Positions 9,924 to 21,115 of a stretch of DNA of 64,000 nt are shown here, one piece after another. Each line of letters starts with the position of its first letter. Positions within the stretch are counted from its first letter, which is position 1. The notes under the pieces are model-generated. The model had not been told where the DNA came from. It worked only from the letters and a program-made list of their open reading frames with translations, and did not search any database. The translations under genes and the position numbers were made by a program. Where the stretch lies: NCBI GenBank assembly GCA_026874595.1, contig CM049317.1, forward strand, positions 1,419,108 through 1,483,107. Direction: 5' to 3'. Source of the stretch: Sipunculus nudus. Its lineage: Eukaryota > Annelida > Sipuncula > Golfingiida > Sipunculidae.

Positions 9924-12275
9924 ATGTCACATAGTGACCGTAATACTGCCATTCCAGGGGAGTTAGTACTGAAATTCAGCGACCTAGCCATCAACTCCGA
10001 CACATCGCCGGCAACTGCAGAAAAGATGGAGGCGCAACTTATACAGAAGATGGCCGAATCCCTGAAGGAGCAAGCGGACACAAATAGGTATGTGGCATCA
10101 CAAACTAAACTTTCTAGAGTGATACAATCAATCGAGAATACTTCAGGTAATAACTTCACCCAAACTAGAGCTTGGCTAAGAGCCATGGACTTAGCCTATA
10201 TTGACTTAGAGGGGAGTGATGATGCAATAATAGAGGTAGCCAAGGGCACGCTCATGGGAAAAATTAGGGAGTCTGTTGATGATTTCTGTTTAGAGCACAC
10301 AGAAATGTGCACCCTGCAAGACGAACACGGTAGGTCCTTTAAGCAAGTAAAAAGGCCTACATGGCACGCCCTAAAAACACATATTCAAAAAGCCTTCCTT
10401 CCGGACAACGAGCCACAGCAATTAAGGAAAAACCTAAAGTATATTACCCAAGACCCGCGGTCCACATTAAAATTGTATAATGAAGATTTTCGTAGGGCCG
10501 CCCGCCAAGCTTACCCCATAGAGGCACGTTCAGCGACAGACGAAAAGGAACTCGTCAAGACATACTGTAATGGTCTCTTAGAGAACCACGTTGCTTTAGC
10601 CGCGTGCACCCAACCCTCCCTTGACAAGGCTATGCAGGCCGCCCTTTCAAAAGCGGACGAAATAGCGTGTTACAACGAGCCCGATCGTGGCGAAATCCTG
10701 ATGGAGGTCGATGCCATCCAGCCGTCCCAATCTAAAGCTCGCTCACGCGGCAGGGGCCGGCCTATGGCCAGTCGTGGTAGCACTCCGCGTGCACCCTACC
10801 CTATTCAATGTTTCTATTGTCAAAAGTTTGGTAATATCAAAGCCGAGTGCCTGTCATTAAAACGTGACCTTGCGCGTCACGTTCCGCCGGCCTCGCGCCG
10901 GACAAATTATTCACCCCGTGGGTACGCCCAGCCGCGAAACCCCTCTAGGCAACACCGCTACGCTCCACGTGGCCGCGCCCCCGTTAATACCGGCTCGGTT
11001 AATGAGCCGCGCCGTAGAAATATTGAGCCCATGGTGCACGTCGTAGAGGATACGGTCTGTGAACATCAAACGTGTTGTCACTGTTGTACACAAGCGCCAC
11101 ATTGTTGTGCAGAACCCGCCCAGGAACAAGTCCTAGCCCAACCTATATATCAGGACACTGCAGTAGATTACTCCATGTCCCAGCCAAAAAAAAAACATGT
11201 AAGCACCGTATCAACACCCCAGGGTCGCCCCTTCCTCCTGTTACATTTTCAAAAACATTCATTTCAGGCCTTGTTAAACACAGGGGCATCCCGTAGTTTG
11301 ATACGGTTCAATGGGTTTCAGAGATTGAAAAATTTAAACCCCCATTTAGTTCTAAATTCTCCCCCACATGGGCTGCAGGCGATCACAGGCACACAATTGG
11401 GGGTCCGGGGTGTAACATATGTACAATTTAACCACCTTCCGCCCTTATTTTTCTTTGTTGTTCATGACTTGCCGCATGAAATTATCATCGGTAGTGATGC
11501 TTTGGACCTGGGAGAAAGTCACATTGATTTCGAATTTTCCCGGCTCAAATGGTTTGGCATACAGTACCCTTTCATCCGGGAGCCCCCGGTTCAATCCCCC
11601 GGCATTTTTCACACCATCCCAACGAATAAAACCCTTCCTATTGACAAACTTCTTAATGAATTTCAAGAAGTTTTTGCCCACCCTGATGGCCCCATGCCCC
11701 TCTGTACCTTAGAACCCATGAGAATTGAAACAGAAGGCCCGCCAATTGCACAACGCCTATATCGAGCCCCTTTAGCCAAGCGTCAACTAATTGAGCAGGA
11801 AGTTGAGAAAATGCTGAAAAATGGAGTAATCCGCCCCTCAAGGTCCCGTTGGGCCTCTCCCGTCACGTTAGTACCAAAATCAGGCACTTCGGAGGTGCGC
11901 TTCTGCGTCGATTACCGTCGCTTGGATGCTGTTACAGTAAAGGATAGGTTCCCCCTGCCCCGGATTCAGGACATATTTGATTCCCTGCAAGGAGCAACCA
12001 TTTTCACTACCTTAGATCTGAAAAGCGGGTACCACCAGTTAGCTATGTCCAAAGAATCCATAGCAAAGACGGCTTTTGTCACGCATTGCGGCCAATATGA
12101 ATTCTTACGGGTCCCGTTCCGGGCCACGAACAGCCCACCGCACTTCCAAAGACAGATTCAACGCTGTTTAGAGGAAGCCCTCTCAGGGAAATTTGCTATG
12201 GTATACATAGACGACATCGTCGTTTTCTCAAAAACCGCCTTTGGGTCACTTTCCCCACCTAGTCCAGCAAGATAG
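9924..12275 (+). pseudogene. Gag-protease-RT polyprotein, truncated and with lost catalytic residues
   Basis: The frame is open from 9855 (GTG). The first ATG is at 9924, giving 783 codons to the stop at 12275. In order it shows a retrotransposon gag core (around WLRAMDLAYIDL and FRRAARQAYP), an Arg-rich stretch, a knuckle CFYCQKFGNIKAEC, a protease-like motif LLNTGASRSLI, and a reverse transcriptase with RFCVDYRRLDAVT, TLDLKSGYHQLAM and YIDDIVVFSKT. Three key positions are altered: the knuckle has Asn where CCHC needs His, the protease has Asn where catalytic Asp is expected, and the usual FG of PFGL...N is FR. Shortly after YIDD the frame loses homology and stops. RNase H and integrase are absent. 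The product is therefore expected to be inactive. Confidence 0.9.
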
Positions 12276-12279
12276 GTAA

Positions 12280-12615
12280 AAAATACCGGAATATATTGAT
12301 TTTAGTTTACCAAACACGGTGTTTTCCTGGTCTACGGCCAGTATTGTATTTCTATTAGCATCACTGGCCATAGTGTTAGCATGTTGTTGGTTTAACCGCC
12401 ATCAGCTACATCAACGCTGCCTCGCATGCCCTTTATCCCGCCGTGTTGAGCTCCACAAAATACAAACAGTTACCGCTACACCCAGTGCCCCTATTCCTCC
12501 GCCCAAAAATTCCTTGTCTGCACCAGTACCAGCTCCATCACCAAATCAGAAAAAGGACCCCGTAGAACAGACTGTTACCCTTTACCCCAACCCTAGCTCG
12601 TTCACAAACACATAA
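12280..12615 (+). pseudogene. C-terminal remnant of an env-like membrane protein
   Basis: An open stretch without its own ATG encodes a hydrophobic segment (SIVFLLASLAIVLACCW) followed by basic and Cys residues, then a Pro/Ser-rich tail ending at 12615. A single anchor helix followed by a cytoplasmic tail, just upstream of the 3' LTR region in an LTR element, is what the end of an env-like third ORF looks like. The ectodomain is missing, apparently removed by the same deletion that cut off RT. That it is env-derived is inference from position and topology only; no fusion-peptide or surface domain is left to confirm it. Confidence 0.5.
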
Positions 12616-12798
12616 CCTGTAATCACCAGAGTGTTTAATCAAGAAGTGGTAGGTAGGCATGTATATCTGTACATAGAATGTATATACAAAAAGGTGTAGG
12701 TACATAAGCCAATCAATTCTTTGTTGTTATATATGTATATATGTGTACATTAGTTATCAAGTGCATGTATAGCTTTGCGCTATTCCAGGATGGCTATT

Positions 12799-12800
<2 letters not shown>

Positions 12801-12885
<85 letters not shown>

Positions 12886-12886
12886 T
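12801..12886. repeat. (TA)n followed by (GA)n microsatellite
   Basis: An uninterrupted TA/AT tract to about 12864 passes directly into a GA tract to about 12886. It lies inside the LTR element, in the region between the env-like frame and the 3' LTR. Confidence 0.95.
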
Positions 12887-13115
12887 ACATAATAACAATA
12901 ACTCATTATAATGATATGTATATAACAGTCAATAGATCCTTGTGTATGTGGGTAACGCCCCGTATAAGGGAGGAACGGATACTGCTGTTGCTGGTCTTTT
13001 TGCAGAGGCAGTTCCGTGAGGGTCGCCCCGATGCATCCCCGAGAAGCTGTCTGGTTGGCAAGATCTCTACAATCGCGCATGATTTCCTGTCGAGATACCA
13101 CCATACGGACATACA

Positions 13116-13276
13116 GCCTAGCACTACGCTGCATTGAAAGGGACAATCTGTGTGCTAGAGACTCTGGTCATAAAAAAAAAAGGTAACCTTTAACGCGTGC
13201 TACAAACCAATGGTCACATAGCCTAGCACTACGCTGCATTGAAATGGACAATCTGTATGCTAGAGACTTTGGCCAT
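13116..13276. repeat. Two direct copies of a ~56-bp segment
   Basis: GCCTAGCACTACGCTGCATT occurs at 13116 and 13221. The two copies stay similar for about 56 bases, with a few substitutions, up to CTCTGGTCAT / CTTTGGCCAT. They lie in the untranslated 3' interior of the LTR element. Confidence 0.9.
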
Positions 13277-13613
13277 GGCTTTTCAATGAACTAATAATAT
13301 TCTGTGGACTCCATATAGGTCTGTCATTTCGGACAGCTTGTATTACTGTGTTGAAAATGCCTCATATAATACTGTTTATGTTGTTGAATAAAACTACCAA
13401 CCACACAAAATCAAAGTAAAACATCAAATCCTGCCAGACCCTACACATCCGTAAACCCATCGAAGTCTTCAGGTTTCCCTAGATGTCCACTAGGGTTTTC
13501 ACCCGGGGACTACGATGTGTTTCAAATTTAACATGGGATATCCTTATTGGGCTATAACTTAAAAGAAGTCCCTGTCTATAAGTATATAGATAGCTACATT
13601 TTTTTTTCTCGAT

Positions 13614-13626
13614 AAGGGGGGTAGAG
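13614..13626 (+). promoter_or_regulatory. Polypurine tract
   Basis: AAGGGGGGTAGAG sits immediately before the 3' LTR, as expected for the second-strand primer of an LTR element. A T-rich run precedes it. Confidence 0.75.
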
Positions 13627-13970
13627 TGTCGGATATCCCATTATTTTTTATAATAACACCCCTAAGGGTAAGTGGGCGATCCCACCTGAGGGGACAGCCA
13701 ATCGGGATATCTCCCGGCCCGGGGACCCAAAGCGAGGCTAAAGGATAACCGGCCTCGCTCACTCTGACCTTGGCGCTGGAAGGGTTCACACACTTGTCGA
13801 CATAAGGCAAAGTCTTAGTAGCCGCTACGATAGTGTGAGCTTTTCACTACGCGCACCCTATCAGGACTGGCAGTATCATTATAGTTATCTGGACAACCTT
13901 TTCGGCACTTCTGGTATTTTAAACGAAATTCCTGTGTTGTTTTTTATTACCTGTGGGGAAATTCCCTACA
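13627..13970 (+). repeat. 3' LTR of the 9.5-kb Gypsy element
   Basis: 344 bp, differing from the 5' LTR at eight positions by my count. CTAA, which matches the bases before the 5' LTR, follows it. Confidence 0.93.
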
Positions 13971-13974
13971 CTAA

Positions 13975-15170
13975 CACATTTAAATTATTCTGTAGTCACT
14001 CCGGTAGCTGCTGTTAGGTGTATTGCGCAACAAATAAAGTATTTGGAAGACTAAACAAAATATTTGTTACATATTAACAATCATTATCGGTAAATGGATT
14101 TAAAATAACGATTGTATACATACATTTTTTCTCTGTAATAAAATATGAAACAGTTGACAAGAAATAAAAAACACGTAAAAAATGTTAAAAAATCATATTT
14201 GCATTACATGAGATAAAATGAAATGTCATGACGAAAGTTAAATTTATTTTATTTACATAATTTATAACATTATATTGTAAACTTGTGTTACTTCACTGAA
14301 CTTCGTTTTTCTCTTACTCACGCTCTCGTGTAAGGAAGTTCGTGGCACTTGTGGCACACAACCACACCAGATGACATCGGCAACTGAGGTAACCATTTTA
14401 AACCAATTTAATACATAAAAAGTGTCTTCAGTGCAGGGGGCCAAAAGGAATCTGTGCCGCACATAATCATACCCTGGCTTTTGTTCCCTCTCTCTCTCAT
14501 TGGAATATAACCAATCGCATCCTCCATTCATTCCATTGGTCAGACACCCCCTATACTGGCCAATGAAATGACGGGAGAATTTGTTGATTATACCCTGACA
14601 TATACCAAGTCTACATCTCGTTCAACTAAACGTTATTGTCATACCATCATTCTGTGTGCTTATAGCTGTCTTTATATTACGGGACCCCAAATAGTGGTCA
14701 CCCTAATGAGATAGACACCTTTACCCTAATGAGATTAACAGATTAGGAACTTGCTTGTACAAATAAGGCACCCAGTGACCATGACTAGGGAATTATGCAA
14801 TCAGTACCCAGGCATCATGGAACAAAGTCTTGCTATACATGCGTGATATGTCACAAGGTTACGCACAGGTTTGAATGTATACGAACGATTTAAGTCACAA
14901 AATCATTATAATTATAATAATAATTACAATATTTATATTATTGAGAACAGATGCAAATAAGAGAAGCCCATTGAACTCATTTAGTGTGACATGAAATACT
15001 AAGAATATACAGCCTATCATGCCAAACCTCACAATAGGTTGGTCAATTCTTACCTACATTATACTATAAATTATAAACTTCCACAAACTAAGAAAAAGAA
15101 TTGTAAATCGGAATTTGAAACGCTAAAAGAAAACAGTAAAAATAGTCTCTTTTTCTGAGGCATGTAAGAA
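13975..15170. other. AT-rich stretch without recognisable gene
   Basis: The minus-strand open frame 14262-14531 has no domain or splice support. A short direct repeat CCCTAATGAGAT occurs at about 14700 and 14724. Nothing else is seen. Confidence 0.5.
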
Positions 15171-16985
15171 TGTTGGCCTGCTCTGTCTGTCATACAGACT
15201 GGTGGTCTGCTCTGTTTGTCATGCAGACAAGTGGTCCGCTCTGTTTTCATACTGATGGGTATTCTGGTCTGTCTGTTATAAAGACTGGTGGTCTGCTCTG
15301 TATGTTATACAGACTGGTGGTCTGCTCTGTTTGTCATACAGACTGGTGATCTGCTCTGTATTTCATACTGACTGGTGGTCTACTCTGTTTGACATACTGA
15401 CTGGTGGTCTTTTCTGTTTGTCAAAAAGACTGGTGGTCTACTCTAGTTGTCATACAGACTGGTGGTCTACTCTATTTTTCATACTGACTGGTGGTCTGCT
15501 CTGTTTTTTTTATTCTGACTGGTGGTCTACTCCGTTTTCATACTGACTGGTGGTCTGCATTGTTCGTCATAAAGATTTTCGTCTGCTCTGTCTGTCTTAC
15601 AGACTGTTGGTCTACTCTGTTTGTCATACAGACTGGTTGTCTACACTGTTTGTCATTCAGACTGGTGGTCTCTCTTTGTAATTCGGACTGATGATCTGCT
15701 CTGTTGGTCTTACTGACTGATGATCCACTCGGTTTGTCAATACAGATGTTTGTCTGTTGTGTCCGTAATACAGACTCATGGTCTGCTTTGTTTGACCTAC
15801 TGACTGGTGGTCTACTCTGTCACACTGACTGGTGGTCTACTCTGTTTGTCATACCGACTGGTGGTCTACTCTGTTTGTCTTACAGACTGGTGGTTTGCTA
15901 TGTCTGTCTTACAGACTGGTGGTCTGCTGCCTTCGTCATTCGGATTGGTGGTCTGCTCTGTTGGTCATACTGACTGGTGGTCTACTCTGTCATAAAGATG
16001 TTGGTCTGCTCTGTTTGTCATACTGATTGGTGGTCTACTCTGTTTGTCATACTGACTGGTGGTCTACTCTGTTTGTCTTACAGACTGGTGGTTTACTCTG
16101 TCTGTCATACAGACTGGTGGTCTGCTGTCTTTGCCATTCAAACTGGAGGTCTGCTCTGTTGGTCATACTGACTGGGGGTCTACTCTGTCATAAAGATGTT
16201 GGTCTGCTCTGTTTGTCATACAGACTGGTGGTCTACTCTGTTTGTCTTACAGACTGGTGGTTTCCTCTGTCTGTCATACAGGCTGGTGGTCTGCTCTCTA
16301 TGTCATTCGGACTGGTGATCTGCTCTGTTCGTCATACTGACTAGTGGTCTACTCTGTTTGTCTTACATACTGGTGGTCTGCTCTGTTGGTCATACTGACT
16401 GGTGTTCTACTCTGTTTGTCAATACAGATGTTGGTCTGCTCTGTCTGTCATACAGACTGTTGGTCTACTCTGTTTGTAATAAAGATGTTGGTCTGATCTG
16501 TTTGTCATACAGACTGCTGGTCTACTCCGTTTGTCATCCTGACTGGTGGTCTTCTCTGTTTGTCAAAAAGACTGGTGGTCTACTCTGTTTGTCATACTAA
16601 CTGGTGATCTGCTCTTTTTGTCATACAGACTGGTGATCTGCTCTGTTTGTCATACTGACTGGTGGTCTGCTCTGTTTGTCATACAGACTGATGGCCTGCT
16701 CTGTTTGTCATACTGACTGGTGGACTGCTCTGTTGTTCTAACAGACTGGTGGTCTGCTGTGTTTGTCATAAAGATTTTGGTCTGCTCTGTTTGTGATCCT
16801 GACTGGTGGTCTTCTCTGTTTGTCAAAAAGACTAATAGTCTACATGGTTTGTCATACAGACTGGTGGTCCGTTCTTTTTGTCTCACAGACTGATATCTCT
16901 GTTATGTTTGTTATACAGACTGATGGTCTGTTATGTTTGTTATACAGACTGGTGGTCATCTCTGTTTGTTACTCAAACTGGGGGT
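15171..16985. repeat. 29-bp minisatellite array, monomeric part
   Basis: About 60 monomers of consensus near GACTGGTGGTCTGCTCTGTT plus TGTCATACA. Spacing between consecutive GACTGGTGG starts is 29 (for example 15312 and 15341). Monomers vary at scattered positions with no obvious longer period. Because 29 is not a multiple of three and the consensus lacks stops, long open frames arise in several frames on both strands; these are not genes. Confidence 0.95.
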
Positions 16986-19900
16986 CTACTCTCTGTGTCC
17001 TGTAGACACGTTTTCTGCCTTGTGTGTTATACAGACTGATAGTCTACTCTGTATGCCTAATATATTGGTTGTCTGCTCTCTGTGTTCTGTTGACTAGCTG
17101 TTTATCCTGTCTGTTATACAAACTGGCAGTCTGCTCTATGTGTCCTGTGGACACGTTTTCTGCCCTGTGTGTTATACAGACTTGTAGTCTGCTCTGTATG
17201 TCTCATAGATTGGTGGTCTGTTCTCTGTGTTCTGTTGACTGGTAGTCTATTCTGTCTGTTATACAAACTGTAAGTCTGCTCTATGCGTCCCGTTGATAGT
17301 TTTCTGCCCTGTGTCTTATACACACTGGTTGTCTGCTCTGTATGTCTCATAGATCGGTGGTCTCCTTTCTGTCTTCTGTTGACTGGTTGTCTACCCTGTC
17401 TGATATAAAGACTGGTAGTCTGCTCTATGCGTCCTGTTATCACGTTTTCTGCTCTGTGTGTTATACAGACTGGTAGTTTGCTCTGCATGTCTCATAGATT
17501 TGTGGTCTGCTCTCTGTGTTGTGTTGACTGGTTGTCTGCCCTGTCTGATATACAAACTGGTAGTCTGCTCTATGCGTCTGATTGACACGTTTTCTGCCCT
17601 GTGTGTTATACAGAATGGCAGTCTGCTCTGCATGTTTCATAGATTGGTGGTCTGCTCTCTGTGTTCTGTTAAACTGGTTGTCTACCCTGTCTGATATAAA
17701 GACTGGTAGTCTGCTCTATGCGTCCTGTTATCACGTTTTCTGCCCTGTGTGTTATACATACTGGTAGTCTGCTCTGCATGTCTAATAGATTTGTGGTCTG
17801 CTCTCTGCGTTTTGTTGACTGGTAGTCTATTCTGTCTGTTATACAAACTGAGAGTCTGCTCTATGCGTCCTGTTAACACGTTTTCTGCCCTGTGTCTTAT
17901 ACACACTGGTTGTCTGCTCTATATGTCTCATATATTGGTGGTCTCATCTCTTTCTTCTGTTTACTGGTTGTCTACCCTGTCTGATATAAAGACTGGTAGT
18001 CTGCTCTATGCGTCTTGTTGACACGTTTTCTGCCCTTTGTGTTATACAGACTGGTAGGCTGCTCTGCATGTCTCATAGATTGGCGGTCTGCTTTCGTGTT
18101 CTGTTGACTGGTTGTCTGTCCTGTCTGTTATACAAACTGGTAGTCTGCTCTATGTGTCCTGTTGACAGTTTCCTCTTGTAGTCTGCTCTGTATGTCTCAT
18201 AGATTGGTGCACCACTCTCTGTGTTCTGTTGACTGGTTGTCAGTCCTGTCTGTTATACAAACTGGTAGTCTGCTCTACGTGTCCTCTTGACACGTTTTCT
18301 GCCCTGTGTGTTATACAGACTTGTAGTCTGCTCTGTCTCTCTCATAGATTGGTGGTCTGCTCTCTGTGTTCTGTTGACTGGCTGTCTGTCCTGTCTGTTA
18401 TACAAACTGGTAGTCTGCTCTACTTGTCCTTTTGACACGTTTTCTGCCCTGTGTGCTATACAGACTTGTAGTCTGCTCTGTATGTCTCATAGATTGGTGG
18501 TCTGCTCTCTGTGTTCTGTTGAGTGGTAGTCTATTCTGTTTGTTATACAAACTGAGAGTCTGCTCTATGCGTCCTGCTGACACGTTTTCTGCCCTGTGTC
18601 TTATAAACACTGGTTGTCTGCTCTATATGTCTCATAGATTGGTGGTCTCCTCTCCGTCTTCTGTTGACTGGTTGTCTACCCTGTCTGATATAAAGACTGG
18701 TAGTCTGCTCTATGCGTCCTGTTGACACGTTTTCTGCCCTTTGTGTAATACAAACTGGTAGTCTGCTCTTTGTGTCCTGTTGACAGTTTTCTCTTGTAGT
18801 CTGCTCTGTATGTCTCATAGATTGGTGGTCCACTCTCTGTGTTCTGTTGACTAGCTGTTTATCCTGTCTGTTATACAAACTGGTAGTCTGCTCTACGTGT
18901 CCTCTTGACACGTTTTCTGCCCTGTGTGTTATACAGACTTGTAGTCTGCTCTGTATGTCTCATAGATTGGTGGCCTGCTCTCTGTGTTCTGTTGACTGGT
19001 AGTCTGTTCTGTTTGTTATACAAACTGCGAGTCTGTTCTATGCGTCCTTTTGACACGTTTTCTGCCCTGTGTCTTATACACACTGGTTGTCTGCTCTATA
19101 TGTCTCATAGACTGGTGGTCTCCTCTCTGTCTTCTGTTGACTGGTTGTCTACCCTGTCTGATATAAAGACTGGTTGTCTGCTCTATGCGTCCTGTTGACA
19201 CGTTTTCTGCCCTTTGTGTTATACAGACTGGTAGTCTGCTCTGCATGTCTCATAGATTTGTGGTCTGCTCTCTGTGTTCTGTTGACTGGTTGTCTGTCCT
19301 GTCTGTTATACAAACTGGTAGTCTGCTCTACGTGTTCTGTTGACACGTTTTCTGCCCTGTGTGTTATACAGACTTGTAGTCTGCTCTGTCTGTCTCATAG
19401 ATTGGTGGTCTGCTCTCTGTGATCTGTTGACTGGTTGTCCGTCCTGTCTGTTATACAAACTGGTAGTCTGCTCTACGTGTCCTCTTGACACGTTTACTGC
19501 CCTGTGTGTTATACAGACTTGTAGTCTGCTCTGTCTGTCTCATAGATCGGTGGACCAATCTCTGTGTTCTGTTGACTGGTTGTCTGTCCTGTCTGTTATA
19601 CAAACTGGTAGTCTGCTCTTTGTGTCCTTTTGACAGTTTTCTCTTGTAGTCTGCTCTGTCTGTCTCATAGATTGGTGGTCCACTCTCTGTGTTCTGTTGA
19701 CTGGTTGTCTGTCCTGTCTGTTATACAAACTGGTAGTCTGCTCTATGTGTCCTGTTGACTGGTAGTCTGTTCTGTCTGTCTGTCATATAAACTTGTGGTC
19801 TTCGCCCTGTGCCGTGATGACTGGTGGTCTGTTCTGTTTGCTATACAGACTGCGGGTCTGCTCTTTCTGTTATATGGACCTGGGATCTGCTCTGTCTCTC
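16986..19900. repeat. 145-bp higher-order repeat array (5 x 29 bp)
   Basis: The marker GACACGTTTTCTGCCC recurs at 17005, 17150, 17584, 18289, 18434, 18579, 18724, 18907, 19052, 19197, 19342 and 19487. Intervals are 145 except where a unit is altered. Each unit holds five diverged 29-mers in fixed order (TCATAGATTGGTGGTCTGC, TGTTGACTGGTTGTCTG and so on). Some units carry a 20-bp deletion around GACAGTTTTCTCTTGTAGTC (near 18166, 18782 and 19631), which shortens the interval to 125. The array fades out by about 19900. Confidence 0.95.
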
Positions 19901-20300
19901 CGAAGAATCGTTCATCACATCCTGATGCTGAATCACATCCTAAAATGGGTTAGAAAATTTATTAGAGTTTGGCTTACATATTTCAAATGGAGACGTTTTC
20001 TTTTATGGGATCGTTCAGCCTCGCGTTATGTGGAAGTCTCAGAAAGTAGTTTAAAAATAGGTGTGTGCCATTTAGAAATTGTTAAATAACTTACGCCATT
20101 GTGTCATATGTCTGGTTACGACATATACTCCTCTCAAACTCATAAGAATAAACACACTGTTAAAACTAAACAAAGCCATGATTTCGTTGCACTTACATCA
20201 GCAAATAATCTGAGAGTGTGTCGTGAGGGCTCCGTGGCACACTCTGGTGTTTCTTGTTCTGTGTTCTCATCGTACTCAGGTCTAATATCTAATTCCAAAT
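19901..20300. repeat. Dispersed element segment B, copy 2
   Basis: Follows the minisatellite directly and is similar to 7486-7880. The shared landmarks are given with that copy. No coding potential is seen. Confidence 0.75.
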
Positions 20301-20980
20301 CAATTCTCACACTGTCTTCTGCCTCTGTGCCAGCATGAACAACAAACCCGAACAAAGCTGCTTCGGCTATTATATGTTTGTCTGTTATGCCTACCACCGT
20401 TTTCTCCTACAAATACATATACAACAGGGTAACATTTTCCGTTTCTTCGAATCAATGTACTTCCTCGTGGTGGGATGTTTTAGGTATTTTCTTCTAGACT
20501 TAACCGAGTGTACTAAGAACCGGTTCATTCCTCTTATGTCTGACATCAGGGAATTTCATTAACTAATAAATATCAAATATGAACTGTGACTTCAATCGTT
20601 GCTGCACTTTTAACATCTCAAGGTTATAAATGTAAATAAAGATTATAAATGTAGGTCTCAGAGATATAGAGTGGGCATCAGATAGTATTTCCCCTGCAGG
20701 GCGTTCTAACTCCAGTGCACGGGAATGATATCATTTTCTACATGTCCCATCCCAACAAGCGTTAACATTAGTGTCCATTGCCCTTGATAATGCGATTAAT
20801 GCGTTGCTTTACCTAGATGGTGAAATGTCTTTTAAAGAATACTTGCCCTTTGTATGAGCTTGCATGAAGGAATGTAGTTATCTATGCATCCTTCAGACTA
20901 GACCTAATACTTATCAGAGGTGGTGTTAATGTATTACTACAGCGACTCGTTTATGCAGGAATCCCTAAGACGCAAAATTC
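20301..20980. other. Unassigned stretch
   Basis: A 75-codon plus frame (20335-20562) and a minus frame overlapping segment B show no domain. Nothing else is recognised. Confidence 0.45.
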
Positions 20981-20983
20981 TTA

Positions 20984-20984
20984 A

Positions 20985-21040
<56 letters not shown>
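20984..21040. repeat. (TA)n microsatellite
   Basis: TA dinucleotide run interrupted once by TG. It ends directly at a transposon-terminus-like sequence at 21041. Confidence 0.95.
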
Positions 21041-21044
<4 letters not shown>

Positions 21045-21115
21045 CAACACCTCGTTGTGTCGAAGTCGAAGGGACAGGTGAATATACTTCGACACAACCA
21101 AAGACAACCATGATT
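21041..21115 (+). mobile_element. Possible Tigger/mariner-type terminal sequence
   Basis: CAGCAACACCTCGTTGTGTC starts right after the TA run and is followed by TTCGACACAACC, which partly reverses it. This resembles termini of Tc1/mariner-Tigger MITEs inserted at TA. I see no opposite terminus in the window, so it may be a truncated end. Confidence 0.35.

Larger units (their letters stand above)
9464..13970 (+). mobile_element. Internally deleted Gypsy-type LTR retrotransposon with env-like remnant
   Basis: Paired 344-bp LTRs (9464-9807 and 13627-13970), both TGTCGGATATCCC...CCCTACA, bound a 3.8-kb interior. I count eight substitutions and no indels between them (about 2.3%), so the insertion is fairly young. 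The flank ACTAA precedes the 5' LTR and CTAA follows the 3' LTR (ACTAA if the LTR is ended one base earlier), a 4-5 bp target duplication. The interior holds gag, protease and part of RT in one frame, then a membrane-anchor-type C-terminal frame. The end of RT, RNase H, integrase and any env ectodomain are missing. The copy cannot be autonomous. Confidence 0.93.

Noticed and set aside
16650-16886. Minus-strand frame with QSRPSVCMTNRADHQSV-type peptide repeats, and similar frames at 17.1-19.7 kb
   Set aside because: These are translations of the 29-bp minisatellite in stop-poor frames, not genes.
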